The notes below the pieces were generated by a model. That model worked only from the letters and a program-made list of their open reading frames with translations. It did no database searches and was not told the DNA's origin. Shown piece after piece: positions 34,734-43,730 of a DNA stretch of 47,382 nucleotides. Each line of letters starts with the position of its first letter. Position 1 is the stretch's first letter. A program made the translations under genes and the position numbers. This DNA is from Aphanothece sacrum FPU1. Its GTDB lineage: Bacteria > Cyanobacteriota > Cyanobacteriia > Cyanobacteriales > Microcystaceae. The stretch spans positions 1 to 47,382 of the forward strand of contig NZ_BDQK01000004.1 of the NCBI RefSeq assembly GCF_003864295.1, read 5' to 3'.

Positions 34734-34837
34734 AAAATTAGCCAGCCGATGCTGGCTTTGTACAGTTAACCCCACCCTTGGCAGGGTGTGGGTGGGATGG
34801 TGGGAAAGCTTGCACCTATTGAGTATTGATTTATGCA

Positions 34838-34872
34838 AAAAACCCGCCCCTACTACAAAAACCCGCCCCTAC
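34838..34872. repeat. Tandem AAAACCCGCCCCTAC motif
   Basis: Two near-copies of AAAACCCGCCCCTAC lie 19 bp apart. They are half-sites of the GTAGGGGCGGGTTTT hairpin family found elsewhere in the window. No gene is supported between 34811 and 34943; a small palindrome TAACATTAAATGTTA occurs at 34904-34918. Confidence 0.45.
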
Positions 34873-34943
34873 AAATTTTGTGTAATTAATTTAGTCTCGC
34901 AAGTAACATTAAATGTTACATTTTAAAGTGCGGAATGTGGGAA

Positions 34944-35738
34944 TTATTCCTTATTTTCTATTCCTTGTTGATAAGCCAAATAAACAGCTTCTAAGAAATG
35001 ATTAGCGGTGGTATTTTCGGGAATTTCTTGTAATTCAATAATATCTTTAACTTGATAAGCTAATTTACGGCTTAATTCATGTCTTGCTTGCTTTAACATT
35101 CCTTCCCGTCGCTGTAAATATTCTCGAATAACAGCAAAATGTTCAGTAGATAAACGAGACAAATTAGATTTATCTATCAGATAATTAACTAATCCTTTTG
35201 CTTCTTTTGAAATCAGAAAAGTTGCTAAATTATTGGCTTTTTCTTCTTGAATAACTAAAGTTCCTGCTACTAAATCTCCTAAACGTTTTTCTTGTTTGCT
35301 AAAGACAATTAATAATACACCAAGAAATAAGATATCATCAACAGGACGTAGTAAAGCCCTTAAGGTTGCTTGTTGTAGTCCAACGGGTCTACCATCATCT
35401 CTAATTACTCGAATTTTAACCCGTCTTTTTCCAGGGGTTTGACCTTGCCATAAAGTTTCAAAGAATACGAAATAACCCACATAAATAAAGAAAAAAATGA
35501 CAAAGAAAATAGCAGTTAGCCACATTTCTACATTTTCTAAATTAGGTAAAAATGAGTTTAGTACGGTGCTAATTACTTCCGAAAAAACAAAAGTGCTTAA
35601 TAAATAAATAATCAGAATTAACCAAAAACAAAAATAGTCAATCACTAAAGCAAAAGCTCGGTTGCCAATTCCTGCTAAAGTAAAATCTAGTTCAACACTT
35701 TCAGGAGTTTCTAAGGTAAATTTATTAAAAAAATCCAT
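34944..35738 (-). CDS. RDD family membrane protein
   Basis: This encodes 264 residues from the ATG at 35738; a TTG at 35750 would add four. The RDD signature is present: GIGNRAFALVIDYFCFWLIL, with conserved Arg and Asp in the first membrane helix. A second pair of helices follows (MWLTAIFFVIFFFIYVGYFV), then QGQTPGKRRVKIRVIRDDGR. About 110 soluble residues form the C-terminus. RDD proteins are proposed ion exchangers or transport components; the function here is unknown. It is 15 bp downstream of another membrane-protein gene, and the SpoIIM-type gene is divergent, a grouping often seen in bacteria. Confidence 0.85.
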   Translation of the reverse strand: MDFFNKFTLETPESVELDFTLAGIGNRAFALVIDYFCFWLILIIYLLSTFVFSEVISTVLNSFLPNLENVEMWLTAIFFVIFFFIYVGYFVFFETLWQGQTPGKRRVKIRVIRDDGRPVGLQQATLRALLRPVDDILFLGVLLIVFSKQEKRLGDLVAGTLVIQEEKANNLATFLISKEAKGLVNYLIDKSNLSRLSTEHFAVIREYLQRREGMLKQARHELSRKLAYQVKDIIELQEIPENTTANHFLEAVYLAYQQGIENKE

Positions 35739-35765
35739 AATATTTATCAAACAATTTCAAATTAA

Positions 35766-36590
35766 TTAATCATCACTTAATGAGTCTTTAATCTCTAATC
35801 CTAATCCTTCCTTACGACTACGCAAGTCATAGTAAACAACTGCCTTAATGGTTTGCCAAAAAGGAATAACTAAAGCCCCAACTAAGATAGATATAACTAA
35901 ATTAAATATAAGATAAATTGGAGAATCTGAAGGAATTAATAAACTAGCAAAATTGATTATTAAAGATAAGGGAAGAGTTACTAAAAAAGCAACAAAGAAG
36001 ATTAATTGAAGGCGAAGAACAGAACCTTTAGTTAACTTCCAACTTCGATTAATAGCAAAAGAAGCATCAGATTGAGATTCAATTGCAATGGGCAGTTCAA
36101 CAATAGAAAGTCGAGAAAAAATCCAGATGTAACCAAACATAAAGATGAAAAAAGCAATTATCCCAAATATAAAGCCAACGATACCTAATATAATTTGATT
36201 ATCCTGAAATGCAGAGGCAAAAATCAAGCCAAGAATCAAAGCAAATAATCCGAAAATAATAGCCCCGATAATCACTGAAGCAAATACAATTAAAAAGACT
36301 AAAAAACCTGCTACTAAAAAGTTCCACATCCGAGGTTGAACCTGTTGCCTTGCTTCATGAATTGTTTCAGGACGTTCAATAACTTCATGAAAAGCAAGAC
36401 GAGCAATTAAACCCTGAATAGCTGAAAATTTTGCCCATCCATAAACAGGTACAAATAACCAAAAATAACTAATCAATGCTTGAGTATAATACAATTTAAA
36501 ATGATCTCGATAAATCCGCAGACCAGCACTAACCACATTACCTATACTAAGAGTACCTAAAGATTGAGTGGTGTTTGAACTTTTAGACAT
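35766..36590 (-). CDS. Multi-pass membrane protein
   Basis: This encodes 274 residues with about six hydrophobic helices in the C-terminal two thirds (FLVAGFLVFLIVFASVIIGA; GIVGFIFGIIAFFIFMFGYI) and an N-terminal soluble lead (TTQSLGTLSIGNVVSAGLRI). The repeated SFAINRSWKLTKGSVLRL element resembles membrane proteins that accompany RDD and SpoIIM genes, but I cannot give a family name with confidence. It is the first gene of a two-gene unit with the RDD gene and lies 81 bp from the divergent SpoIIM-type gene. Confidence 0.7.
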   Translation of the reverse strand: MSKSSNTTQSLGTLSIGNVVSAGLRIYRDHFKLYYTQALISYFWLFVPVYGWAKFSAIQGLIARLAFHEVIERPETIHEARQQVQPRMWNFLVAGFLVFLIVFASVIIGAIIFGLFALILGLIFASAFQDNQIILGIVGFIFGIIAFFIFMFGYIWIFSRLSIVELPIAIESQSDASFAINRSWKLTKGSVLRLQLIFFVAFLVTLPLSLIINFASLLIPSDSPIYLIFNLVISILVGALVIPFWQTIKAVVYYDLRSRKEGLGLEIKDSLSDD

Positions 36591-36671
36591 CGCTACCTCA
36601 AAACAATTTCGTTAAATTCAAAGATTTACTGCTATCTTAAGCTAAATTTAGGATAATATCTAGAAAATTTT

Positions 36672-37634
36672 ATGAATATTCAAAGATGGATAGCTAGACG
36701 AGAACCCAACTGGAAGCAATTGGATGCTATTTTACAAAAAACACAAAAAAAAGGCTTAAAGTCCCTCCAAAGCTCAGAAATTCACGAATTAGCCAGCTTA
36801 TATCGTTCTGTCTCCGCCGATTTGTCCCGTGCTAAAACTCATCAACTCGGAACGACTCTTATCAGAGACTTACAACAATTAACATCTCGTAGTTATAGCC
36901 AAATTTATCAAGGTTCTCGTCGTCAAGAATGGCAAGGAATCTGGGAATTTTATAGTTGGCGGTTCCCTACAATAATACAGGAAACATGGGGTTATATTAT
37001 TGTCGCAACTGCCTTATTTTTGTTAGGGGCTTTGGTCGCTTGGTGGTATGCTTGGCAAGATCCTACTTTTATGTCTTTAATTGTACCAGAATACTTAATT
37101 GTCAAAGTAAGGGATGAGCATAAATTGTGGATGGGGTCTATTTTGGGGGTTGAACCTTTAGCTTCTAGTAATATTATGATTAATAATATTAGTGTAGCTT
37201 TTACGGCAATTGGAGGAGGAATTACCGTCGGAATTGTTACCATTTATATTTTATTATTTAATGGATTATTAATAGGAGCAATTGGTGCTTTAGTAGGACA
37301 AAATAATTTAGCTTACCCTTTTTGGGCCTTTGTTTTTCCTCATGGTTCTTTAGAATTACCCGCTATTTTTTTAGCCGGTGCAGCAGGTTTACTTATTGCG
37401 AGATCTTTACTTTTTCCTGGACAATATCGTAGAATTGATGCGTTAAAATTTTATGGATTTCAGGCAGCGCAGTTAGTTTTTGGCATTATTCCCATGTTAA
37501 TTTTAGCGGGAATTATTGAAGGATTTTTATCCCCTAGTCCTTTAATTCCTTCTGTGTTAAAATATCTAATAGGCATGATTATATTTAGCCTATTAATGAT
37601 CTATTTTAGTCGTCAAAAAATATCAATCTCATAA
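36672..37634 (+). CDS. SpoIIM (DUF95) family membrane protein
   Basis: This encodes 320 residues. The soluble N-terminal helical part (MNIQRWIARREPNWKQLDAI; ASLYRSVSADLSRAKTH) and the following helices (about five, including the FPHGSLELPAIFLAGAAGLL motif) define the SpoIIM/DUF95 family. The conserved HG-x-xELPA segment is diagnostic. In spore formers SpoIIM works in engulfment with peptidoglycan hydrolases. In cyanobacteria the role is unknown but probably envelope-related, given the RDD neighbour. The gene is divergent from the RDD unit and ends 71 bp before a 230-bp repeat. Confidence 0.87.
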   Translation: MNIQRWIARREPNWKQLDAILQKTQKKGLKSLQSSEIHELASLYRSVSADLSRAKTHQLGTTLIRDLQQLTSRSYSQIYQGSRRQEWQGIWEFYSWRFPTIIQETWGYIIVATALFLLGALVAWWYAWQDPTFMSLIVPEYLIVKVRDEHKLWMGSILGVEPLASSNIMINNISVAFTAIGGGITVGIVTIYILLFNGLLIGAIGALVGQNNLAYPFWAFVFPHGSLELPAIFLAGAAGLLIARSLLFPGQYRRIDALKFYGFQAAQLVFGIIPMLILAGIIEGFLSPSPLIPSVLKYLIGMIIFSLLMIYFSRQKISIS

Positions 37635-37705
37635 TAATGTTAAGCAAAATGACAGTTTAAAATTACTCGCATTAATCCAATTTTGGTTTGATATATCGTA
37701 TTTTG

Positions 37706-37935
37706 TAGGGGTGGGTTTAGCCAGAATATTAGCCGTAGTCTAGGAATTATATACAAAACCCGCCCTTTATTTGGCGGTAATCACCAGGAATGATTTACAA
37801 AACGCGCCCATTTGATAATAATAGTGGTGTGGGGGCGGGTTAATTAAAATTCTAGATTTTCACCATAACCTATGGTGAAAACCTGTCCCTACGAAGTTGT
37901 TAATATTAACATTTACTCGTTTTATTAATTATCTG
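37706..37935. repeat. 230-bp direct repeat A
   Basis: It is nearly identical over its whole 230 bp to repeat B at 38466-38695, with no net indel and only about a dozen or so substitutions. It contains pairs of GGGGYGGGTT and AACCCGCCC motifs and the palindrome TTTTCACCATAACCTATGGTGAAAA. The last 11 bp include the stop of the transposase gene at 37925-37927. Confidence 0.85.
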
Positions 37936-38413
37936 GATCTTTTAACCAATTTTTAGGATTATTTAAAATATATTCTCTAATGCGGTTTAAATCAGATTCA
38001 TTGCGAATAATGTGTTCATAGTAATTTCGTTGCCATACAGGAACATTAGGACATCGACGTATCAAATTAATATGTTTAGCAGAAAAAGTCTTAAATCCGC
38101 GAATAATTTCAGGGATTCCTTTCCGGTGAATTTTCTGTTTCCTATCATTTAGTATTAGAATTCCGTGTAAATGATTAGGCATAATCACAAATTCATCTAA
38201 TTGTAAATAAGCATAATAGTTAATGAGGTTTTCCCAATAAAATTTAACTGTATTTCCCAATAAATTTAGGTTAATTGTATCATCGACAATCTCCCCCAAT
38301 AAACATTGTTTTTGATAAATACAAATCGTTATAAAATATGCACCAGGTTGAGAATAATCATAATTTTTTAAACGAATGGAACGACGATGGTGAATATCTG
38401 GGTCATATTTCAT
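37925..38413 (-). CDS. REP-associated tyrosine transposase (RAYT)
   Basis: This encodes 162 residues. The Y1-transposase (HUH) motif is present as His81 and His83 in VIMPNHLHGILIL. The catalytic tyrosine is probably Tyr131/Tyr132 in VWQRNYYEHIIRNE, before REYILNNPKNW. The start RRSIRLKNYDYSQPGAYFIT is the usual TnpA-REP beginning. Such proteins nick single-stranded palindromic REP-type sequences and are thought to spread them. Here the gene sits between two direct copies of a palindrome-rich 230-bp repeat, the expected substrate arrangement. The frame is intact. Confidence 0.9.
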   Translation of the reverse strand: MKYDPDIHHRRSIRLKNYDYSQPGAYFITICIYQKQCLLGEIVDDTINLNLLGNTVKFYWENLINYYAYLQLDEFVIMPNHLHGILILNDRKQKIHRKGIPEIIRGFKTFSAKHINLIRRCPNVPVWQRNYYEHIIRNESDLNRIREYILNNPKNWLKDPDN

Positions 38414-38465
38414 AGGATTTTTTTGATTATAATTATTGGATAATTGTTAATAAAAATCAGTTTGG

Positions 38466-38695
38466 TAGGGGCGGGTTTAGCCAGAATATTAGCCGTAGTC
38501 TAGGAATTATATACAAAACCCGCCCTTTATTTGGCGGTAATCACCAGGAATGATTTACAAAACGCGCCCATTTGATAATAATAGTGGTGTGGGGGCAGGT
38601 TAATTAAAATGCTAGATTTTCACCATAGGTTATGATAAAAACCTGCCCCTACAAGGTTATTAATATAAATATTTGCCCGTTTTATTGATTATCTG
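38466..38695. repeat. 230-bp direct repeat B
   Basis: This is the second copy of the repeat, same orientation as repeat A, starting 53 bp upstream of the transposase start and ending 50 bp before the ATG of the CpcT-like gene. The inner palindrome has drifted (CACCATAGGTTATGATAAAA), so the copies are not brand new. The spacing could place promoter elements of the downstream gene inside it. Confidence 0.85.
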
Positions 38696-38744
38696 CTTAG
38701 GTTACAATAGGGAAGGCCTAATCTATGTAAATAAATACTTAACT

Positions 38745-39314
38745 ATGACTCATGCTACTGATTTGACAACTTTAGTCCGTTGGATGTCTGCTGATTTTAG
38801 TAATCAAGAACAAGCGTTTGCCAATCCTCCTTTTTATGCCCATATTCGGGTTTGTATGCGTCCCTTACCCATATCAATTTTCCCTGAATTCAGTTTATTT
38901 TTAGAACAAGCTTATGATTATATGTTAAACCGTCCCTATCGTTTACGAGTGCTTAAATTTAAGATAGTAGATGAACAAATTGAATTAGAAAATTATAAAC
39001 TTAAAGAAGAACAAGAAGCTTTTTTTGGTGCTTCCCGTGACATAGAAAGATTAAAACAATTAACTCCTGATCATTTAGAAAAAATGCCAGGCTGTGACAT
39101 GATTGTTAGTTGGACGGGTAAGAGTTTTAAAGGTATTGTTAAACCGGGAAAAAATTGTATTGTGGTTCGTAATGGTAAAGAAACTTATTTAGATAATAGT
39201 TTTGAAATAGACGAACATCAATTAATTAGTTTTGATCGAGGACTTGATCGTGAAACTGATGAATTAGTTTGGGGTTCAATTGCTGGGCCATTTCATTTTG
39301 TCCGTTGGGGCTAA
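38745..39314 (+). CDS. CpcT/CpeT family chromophore lyase
   Basis: This encodes 189 residues from the ATG at 38745 (MTHATDLTTLVRWMSADFSN). A TTG at 38673 lies in repeat B and is unlikely. The family attaches phycocyanobilin or phycoerythrobilin to cysteines of phycobiliprotein beta subunits (Cys153-type sites), or chaperones them. Conserved blocks are FSNQEQAFANPPFYAHIRVC, MRPLP, EQAYDYMLNRPYRLRVL, and GSIAGPFHFVRWG. CpcT and CpeT cannot be separated from this sequence alone, so no symbol is given. It is isolated from other phycobilisome genes and flanked by repeats on both sides. Confidence 0.88.
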   Translation: MTHATDLTTLVRWMSADFSNQEQAFANPPFYAHIRVCMRPLPISIFPEFSLFLEQAYDYMLNRPYRLRVLKFKIVDEQIELENYKLKEEQEAFFGASRDIERLKQLTPDHLEKMPGCDMIVSWTGKSFKGIVKPGKNCIVVRNGKETYLDNSFEIDEHQLISFDRGLDRETDELVWGSIAGPFHFVRWG

Positions 39315-39369
39315 TTTTGCCAATGAAGTTGGTTTTTAATCTCATAAAATAGGGGCGGGTTTATTTTAC

Positions 39370-39684
39370 GGTTCTATCGGACAAACTATGCTAAACTAAT
39401 AATTAATAAAAGGCTAAAGCCTTATCCTATAAAAACGAAGTCCGCCTGCGCGGACTAAATTCTAGGTATGGCACGCCGCATCTTGCCTGTTTTTTAGGGG
39501 TCAACGGCCGTTGACCCCTACTATGAACGAGTTAAGGTCTATCATTTGTAATAATTTAGCATAACTTGTCCGGTAGAACCCTAAATTGTAGGTTGCGTAG
39601 GCAACCTTTGTTTGTATAGCTTAACTATGAACGAGTTAAAGTCCCTTATTGGTAATAATTTAGCATAACTTGTCCGGTAGAACC
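39370..39684. repeat. Composite palindromic element with duplicated right end
   Basis: The left end GGTTCTATCGGACAAACTAT (39370) and the right end ATAACTTGTCCGGTAGAACC (39561-39580) are inverted repeats. The right half is then repeated (39581-39684), ending in the same 20 bp. Inside are AAAGGCTAAAGCCTT, AAGTCCGCCTGCGCGGACT, a perfect palindrome TAGGGGTCAACGGCCG-TTGACCCCTA at about 39497-39522, and GGTTGCGTAGGCAACC. Confidence 0.8.
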
Positions 39685-39700
39685 ATTATCCATTGTTGAA

Positions 39701-42700
39701 TTACCAGGGACTTCCAATAAGAGTAAACCCACTCCAATAATAAGGATGAGTCAGTAAACCAGCGTGAGGAGATATACTTTGTGCGGCTGTTAATTCTGCT
39801 AATTGAGGAGGTAAAGGTAAGCGATTTTTAGGAGTAATTAAATAACCATCCTTTAAATAAACTTCCCCCCTTAATAAACTTAACTGGGCCTGTCGTATCG
39901 CTGTTACCTTGAGGGGAACATCTCGTAATTGTTCATAAAAACGAGTCATTAACCCTAAAGTTCCATCGTCACTCACTTCCCACAAACTGCCTAATACAGT
40001 TTTAACTCTCGCTAAAACTGCCGCACCTGCAAACCCTAATTCTGATTCTCGATTACCTAATGCTGTGCGACAAGCACTTAAAACTAATAATTCAACAGGT
40101 GGATTACCTAAATTTAGGTCTTTAAGTTGATCTAAAGTTAACTGACTATTCCACAATTGAATATAAGAATTATTGAGTTTTCCTGTCTCAAAATTGGCAT
40201 GAGTTGCTAAATGAATAATACCAAATTCTCCAGAAGCGTGTGCTTTTTGCAGATTACTCAAGGTAAAATTATTATTGAGATAAGATTGTCCTTTCCAAAT
40301 GCGATCAGCAATAACGGATAATTCTAAAGGAACCCCCGGTAAAGGATTTTGTTGGTTAAATTGAGATGCACCCATAGCTAATACTCTGTCCTTGGTCATA
40401 TCTTTATAACGAGTATCAGTTAGTGCTAAACTGGGCATTAGACCCATGCTATAGTGTTCAATGAGAAATTTAGACCCATCATAAAGAGCAGCCATCGGTA
40501 CAGACCGTAATCCTTCATCTACAATAAAGACTAAAGTATCTATTTTTCGCGCTTGTAATTCACTCTCTAAAGGCTCAATAAACCATTGATATAATTGTTT
40601 ACCTGGCCCACGATGAGCAGTAGGACGACGAGGGTTCGTGACAGTTTGTTGAAATTGTTCTGCCACTGAAATTACTTGTTTACGGGTTACATCTGTGATG
40701 GGAATACGTAACACTTCACCTGATGAACTAATTAAGATTAACTCTAATTGATCAGTATTTTTTTCACTCCGGTTAAGAGGTATTTGTTTGGCTGGTTTAC
40801 CAGAATTAAATGTCCATAAGTCCGTATTTTGAGGACTTTGAACAATATTAGATTGGGGTTTAAATACAATATAAACTAAGGCCGGTTTAAGCTTCGTTGC
40901 TAATTCTGCTTGTTGGAGACGGGTTTGAGTTTGTTCTAGGGTAAGAGGTGCTACCGGTTCAATTCCTAAATGATTAGCAAAGTCTGTACCAAAGTCTTTT
41001 TCAACACTTTCTGCCGTTGCTTTATTATTAGTTCCTACTGTAGAATTTGCCCCCCCAATATTACCTGAATTTGCTCCAATATTATTAGCTTGATTAGAAG
41101 AAGTATAAGCATTATTTAAGTTTATAACTGGCCCACCTCTTTCGGACTCTAACAACTGAGTCACATTATTATTATTACCTGTATTAATAGTAGGAGGAGG
41201 GCTATTATTATCTATATTAATAGTAGGAGGAGGGTTATTATTACCTGTATTAATAGTAGGAGGAGGATTATTGTTACCCACTGGTGGCAATACAGTAAGT
41301 GGTGGTGGATTATTATTACCATTGCCTGCGTTATTATTACCATTGCCTGCGGTATTATTGCCATTTCCTGCGTTATTATTACCATTGCCTGCGCTATTAT
41401 TACCATTGCCTGCGTTATTATTACCATTGCCTGCGTTATTATTACCATTGCCTGCGTTATTATTACCATTGCCTGCGGTATTATTGCCAAAATTTATTTC
41501 AACATTATTAATCGTAGCCCCTTCTCTCGTATTAATTTGATCACGAGTAATGTTACTGGTATCATTAGGATCAAAATTAACCCCGTCTACCTTCACTGTA
41601 CCCACAATAGAGCCATTAGTAGAGCGAGTTTGTAAATTAATATTTCCCCCTGAACCTAAAGTAGATGAAGCGTTTATTTTTCCTACCTGAATACTCGGAA
41701 CGTTATTTCCCGTACTTCCCCGCGCTGTAATATTAACTGAACCTCCGACCGTCGGGGATGAAGTATCAATATTACCTACAATGACTCGACAACTGTTAGT
41801 TAATGCACAACCAGATGTGAGTAAATTTCCTAAACGTTCTATGCTTAAATTTCGGCCAGGAGCAATAATAGTATCATCAGGACTCATCTGAAAAGTTCCC
41901 GTACGAGTCTGAATTGTATTAGTTCTAAAGACAATACTACCTGTTCCTCGTTGAAAAGTTAAAGCATTATCAGCTAAATTTTCAATAGTAATATTTCTTA
42001 AAGCTTCTAACACAATATTGGTATTACCTGATAACCCTTCTAATTCAGATTCAAAAATAATACTAGGGGCAGTATCAGTGGAATTATTATTACTTAAAAC
42101 TTGACCAACTTGACCAGTATTATTCCCTTTAAAAGTATTAGTTCCGTCCGTTGTTCCATCCCCTCTCCCATTTTTTATCGTAATATCTAAAGGATCAAGA
42201 AATAACGTTCCAAATTTACCTACAGGTGCGCTAGTATCAACATTTCCTGCAAAAATTAATTGATTTTTTCCTGACACTTCTACTAACCCTCCATTCCCAG
42301 ATAACCGTCCTCCTCGACTATTAATATTGCCATAAAATCCGGTAAGATCATTAGCCCAAACAATAATTTGACCACCATTTCCTGTCTCTAAACCATTACT
42401 ATTAAGTGTTGAACCATCAGTAATTAAAGTACGTTCTGCATTAGGAATTGTTCCTTGACCTCGATAATCTCCCCCAATTCTAATATTGCCTCCACCTTGA
42501 TTACCAGAAGCATTAATTTGACTATCTATTACCCCAATACGTTCACCAATTAAGGTAATATTACCTCCTATTTGAGTTGTAGAAGCTGTATTTATTGTTC
42601 CTGTTGTAATGAGGGTTCCTGTTGTAATAGGTAGAGAGGTTTGAGACTGGGTTAATTGAATTGTTCCATCAGCATTAACAGTTACTCCTAATTCTAATCC

Positions 42701-43501
42701 GTTTGCTCCTTGGGTGAGAAGGGTTGCTAAATTAGGGGGTTTAATAGTAGAAATATTAGAGGTATTATTATTAGTTGGTCTAGGGTCAATAATTTCTAAA
42801 CTGACTAAATTTCCAGGTTGAGAAATTCTAATCCTATTCGTTCCAGGAATAGCAGCAATGGTAATATTACCACCTGGTGCATTGAGGGTTCCAGTATTAA
42901 TTACATTGCCTGCTAATAAGGTCAAATTATGACCGGATGCAAGGGTTAAATTACCTCTATTAATAATTGAACCAGGTTGAGATAAATCAAAAGCAAATTG
43001 AGAGGGATTTCCTATTAATTGGCTATAGTTATTTTCTCCTAACGCATTAAACCAATTATTGTTAGCAAATCCGATTCCTGTAGCGGTTGTCGCAGTAAAA
43101 TCTGCTGGAATATTTAATTGAGCATTGGGGCCAAAAATAATGCCCGCAGGATTCATAATAAAGAGATTAGGATTACCTCCTGTAATTTGTATTAACCCAT
43201 TAATAACTGAGGGATCACCTCCCACAACTCGCGTTAAAATATTACGAATGCTAGGGTTGGCTAAAAAGTTAGCAATTTGCTCCGCATTGAGTCCAAATTT
43301 TTGTAAACTATGGAATAAATTGGCTCCATCTCCTGATAGAGTTCCCCCTTCAATATTAAATTGATTTCCTTGTTGATTAACAATTGTTCCTGTGCCATCA
43401 TTAGCAGGTGTAATTGATTGTCCCCACACTTTATTAACGGTAATTATACTTAATAATGGCAGAGAAATTAATGTTAAAATTAGAGTTTTTTTAAGATACA
43501 T
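39701..43501 (-). CDS. TpsA-type exoprotein fused to CHAT protease
   Basis: This encodes 1266 residues. A signal peptide (MYLKKTLILTLISLPLLSII) precedes the two-partner secretion domain at about 30-165 (NLFIMNPAGIIFGPNAQLNI is its hallmark), and a beta-helix passenger follows to about 640. Next come low-complexity (NAGNGNN)-type repeats and Pro/Asn/Thr repeats near 670-790. The C-terminal CHAT domain, a caspase-like cysteine protease, has His1101 (HLATHANF) and Cys1144 (LVLSACRTALG) as the catalytic pair and the terminal YYWSGFTLIGS motif. The upstream gene encodes its likely outer-membrane transporter, so the protease would be exposed at or released from the surface. Targets are unknown. Confidence 0.9.
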   Translation of the reverse strand: MYLKKTLILTLISLPLLSIITVNKVWGQSITPANDGTGTIVNQQGNQFNIEGGTLSGDGANLFHSLQKFGLNAEQIANFLANPSIRNILTRVVGGDPSVINGLIQITGGNPNLFIMNPAGIIFGPNAQLNIPADFTATTATGIGFANNNWFNALGENNYSQLIGNPSQFAFDLSQPGSIINRGNLTLASGHNLTLLAGNVINTGTLNAPGGNITIAAIPGTNRIRISQPGNLVSLEIIDPRPTNNNTSNISTIKPPNLATLLTQGANGLELGVTVNADGTIQLTQSQTSLPITTGTLITTGTINTASTTQIGGNITLIGERIGVIDSQINASGNQGGGNIRIGGDYRGQGTIPNAERTLITDGSTLNSNGLETGNGGQIIVWANDLTGFYGNINSRGGRLSGNGGLVEVSGKNQLIFAGNVDTSAPVGKFGTLFLDPLDITIKNGRGDGTTDGTNTFKGNNTGQVGQVLSNNNSTDTAPSIIFESELEGLSGNTNIVLEALRNITIENLADNALTFQRGTGSIVFRTNTIQTRTGTFQMSPDDTIIAPGRNLSIERLGNLLTSGCALTNSCRVIVGNIDTSSPTVGGSVNITARGSTGNNVPSIQVGKINASSTLGSGGNINLQTRSTNGSIVGTVKVDGVNFDPNDTSNITRDQINTREGATINNVEINFGNNTAGNGNNNAGNGNNNAGNGNNNAGNGNNSAGNGNNNAGNGNNTAGNGNNNAGNGNNNPPPLTVLPPVGNNNPPPTINTGNNNPPPTINIDNNSPPPTINTGNNNNVTQLLESERGGPVINLNNAYTSSNQANNIGANSGNIGGANSTVGTNNKATAESVEKDFGTDFANHLGIEPVAPLTLEQTQTRLQQAELATKLKPALVYIVFKPQSNIVQSPQNTDLWTFNSGKPAKQIPLNRSEKNTDQLELILISSSGEVLRIPITDVTRKQVISVAEQFQQTVTNPRRPTAHRGPGKQLYQWFIEPLESELQARKIDTLVFIVDEGLRSVPMAALYDGSKFLIEHYSMGLMPSLALTDTRYKDMTKDRVLAMGASQFNQQNPLPGVPLELSVIADRIWKGQSYLNNNFTLSNLQKAHASGEFGIIHLATHANFETGKLNNSYIQLWNSQLTLDQLKDLNLGNPPVELLVLSACRTALGNRESELGFAGAAVLARVKTVLGSLWEVSDDGTLGLMTRFYEQLRDVPLKVTAIRQAQLSLLRGEVYLKDGYLITPKNRLPLPPQLAELTAAQSISPHAGLLTHPYYWSGFTLIGSPW

Positions 43502-43535
43502 TGTTACAAAAATTAGTGAGGTAAACTATTTCATT

Positions 43536-43730
43536 ATAATTCATAATTCATAATTCATAATTCATAATTCATAATTCATAATTCATAATTCATAATTCAT
43601 AATTCATAATTCATAATTCATAATTCATAATTCATAATTCATAATTTATAATTCATAATTCATAATTCATAATTCATAATTCATAATTCATAATTCATAA
43701 TTCATAATTCATAATTCATAATTCATAATT
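43536..43730. repeat. Heptanucleotide repeat array (ATAATTC)n
   Basis: About 28 copies of the 7-bp unit ATAATTC (ATGAATT on the coding strand) lie between the TpsB and TpsA-CHAT genes, with only a rare variant unit (near 43646). The array begins in the final codons of tpsB, whose stop TGA comes from the repeat. Seven-bp tandem repeats of this kind are known in cyanobacteria. Slippage would change the spacing between the two genes. Confidence 0.95.

Larger units (their letters stand above)
33351..34810. repeat. MITE-like element interrupted by an IS
   Basis: The left part (33351-33460) and right part (34734-34810) together match the element at 19823-20056 in reverse orientation. The left terminus TAGGGGTCAACGGCCGTC is intact, and the hairpins ACAGGCTAAAGCCTGTGG and AAGTCCGACGAGCGCGGACT and the block CCCCACCCTTGGCAGGGTGT are shared. 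The IS sits exactly between them; the distal terminus is lost after about 34810. Confidence 0.8.

Noticed and set aside
34681-34926. An 81-codon plus-strand frame
   Set aside because: It crosses the IS end and the palindromic element remnant; no protein-like features.
41212-41540. Three overlapping repetitive frames (LPLPALL-type and others)
   Set aside because: They are other-frame readings of the Asn/Gly-rich repeat in the TpsA-CHAT gene.
43536-43730. Possible CRISPR array
   Set aside because: The unit is 7 bp with no spacers; it is a simple tandem repeat.
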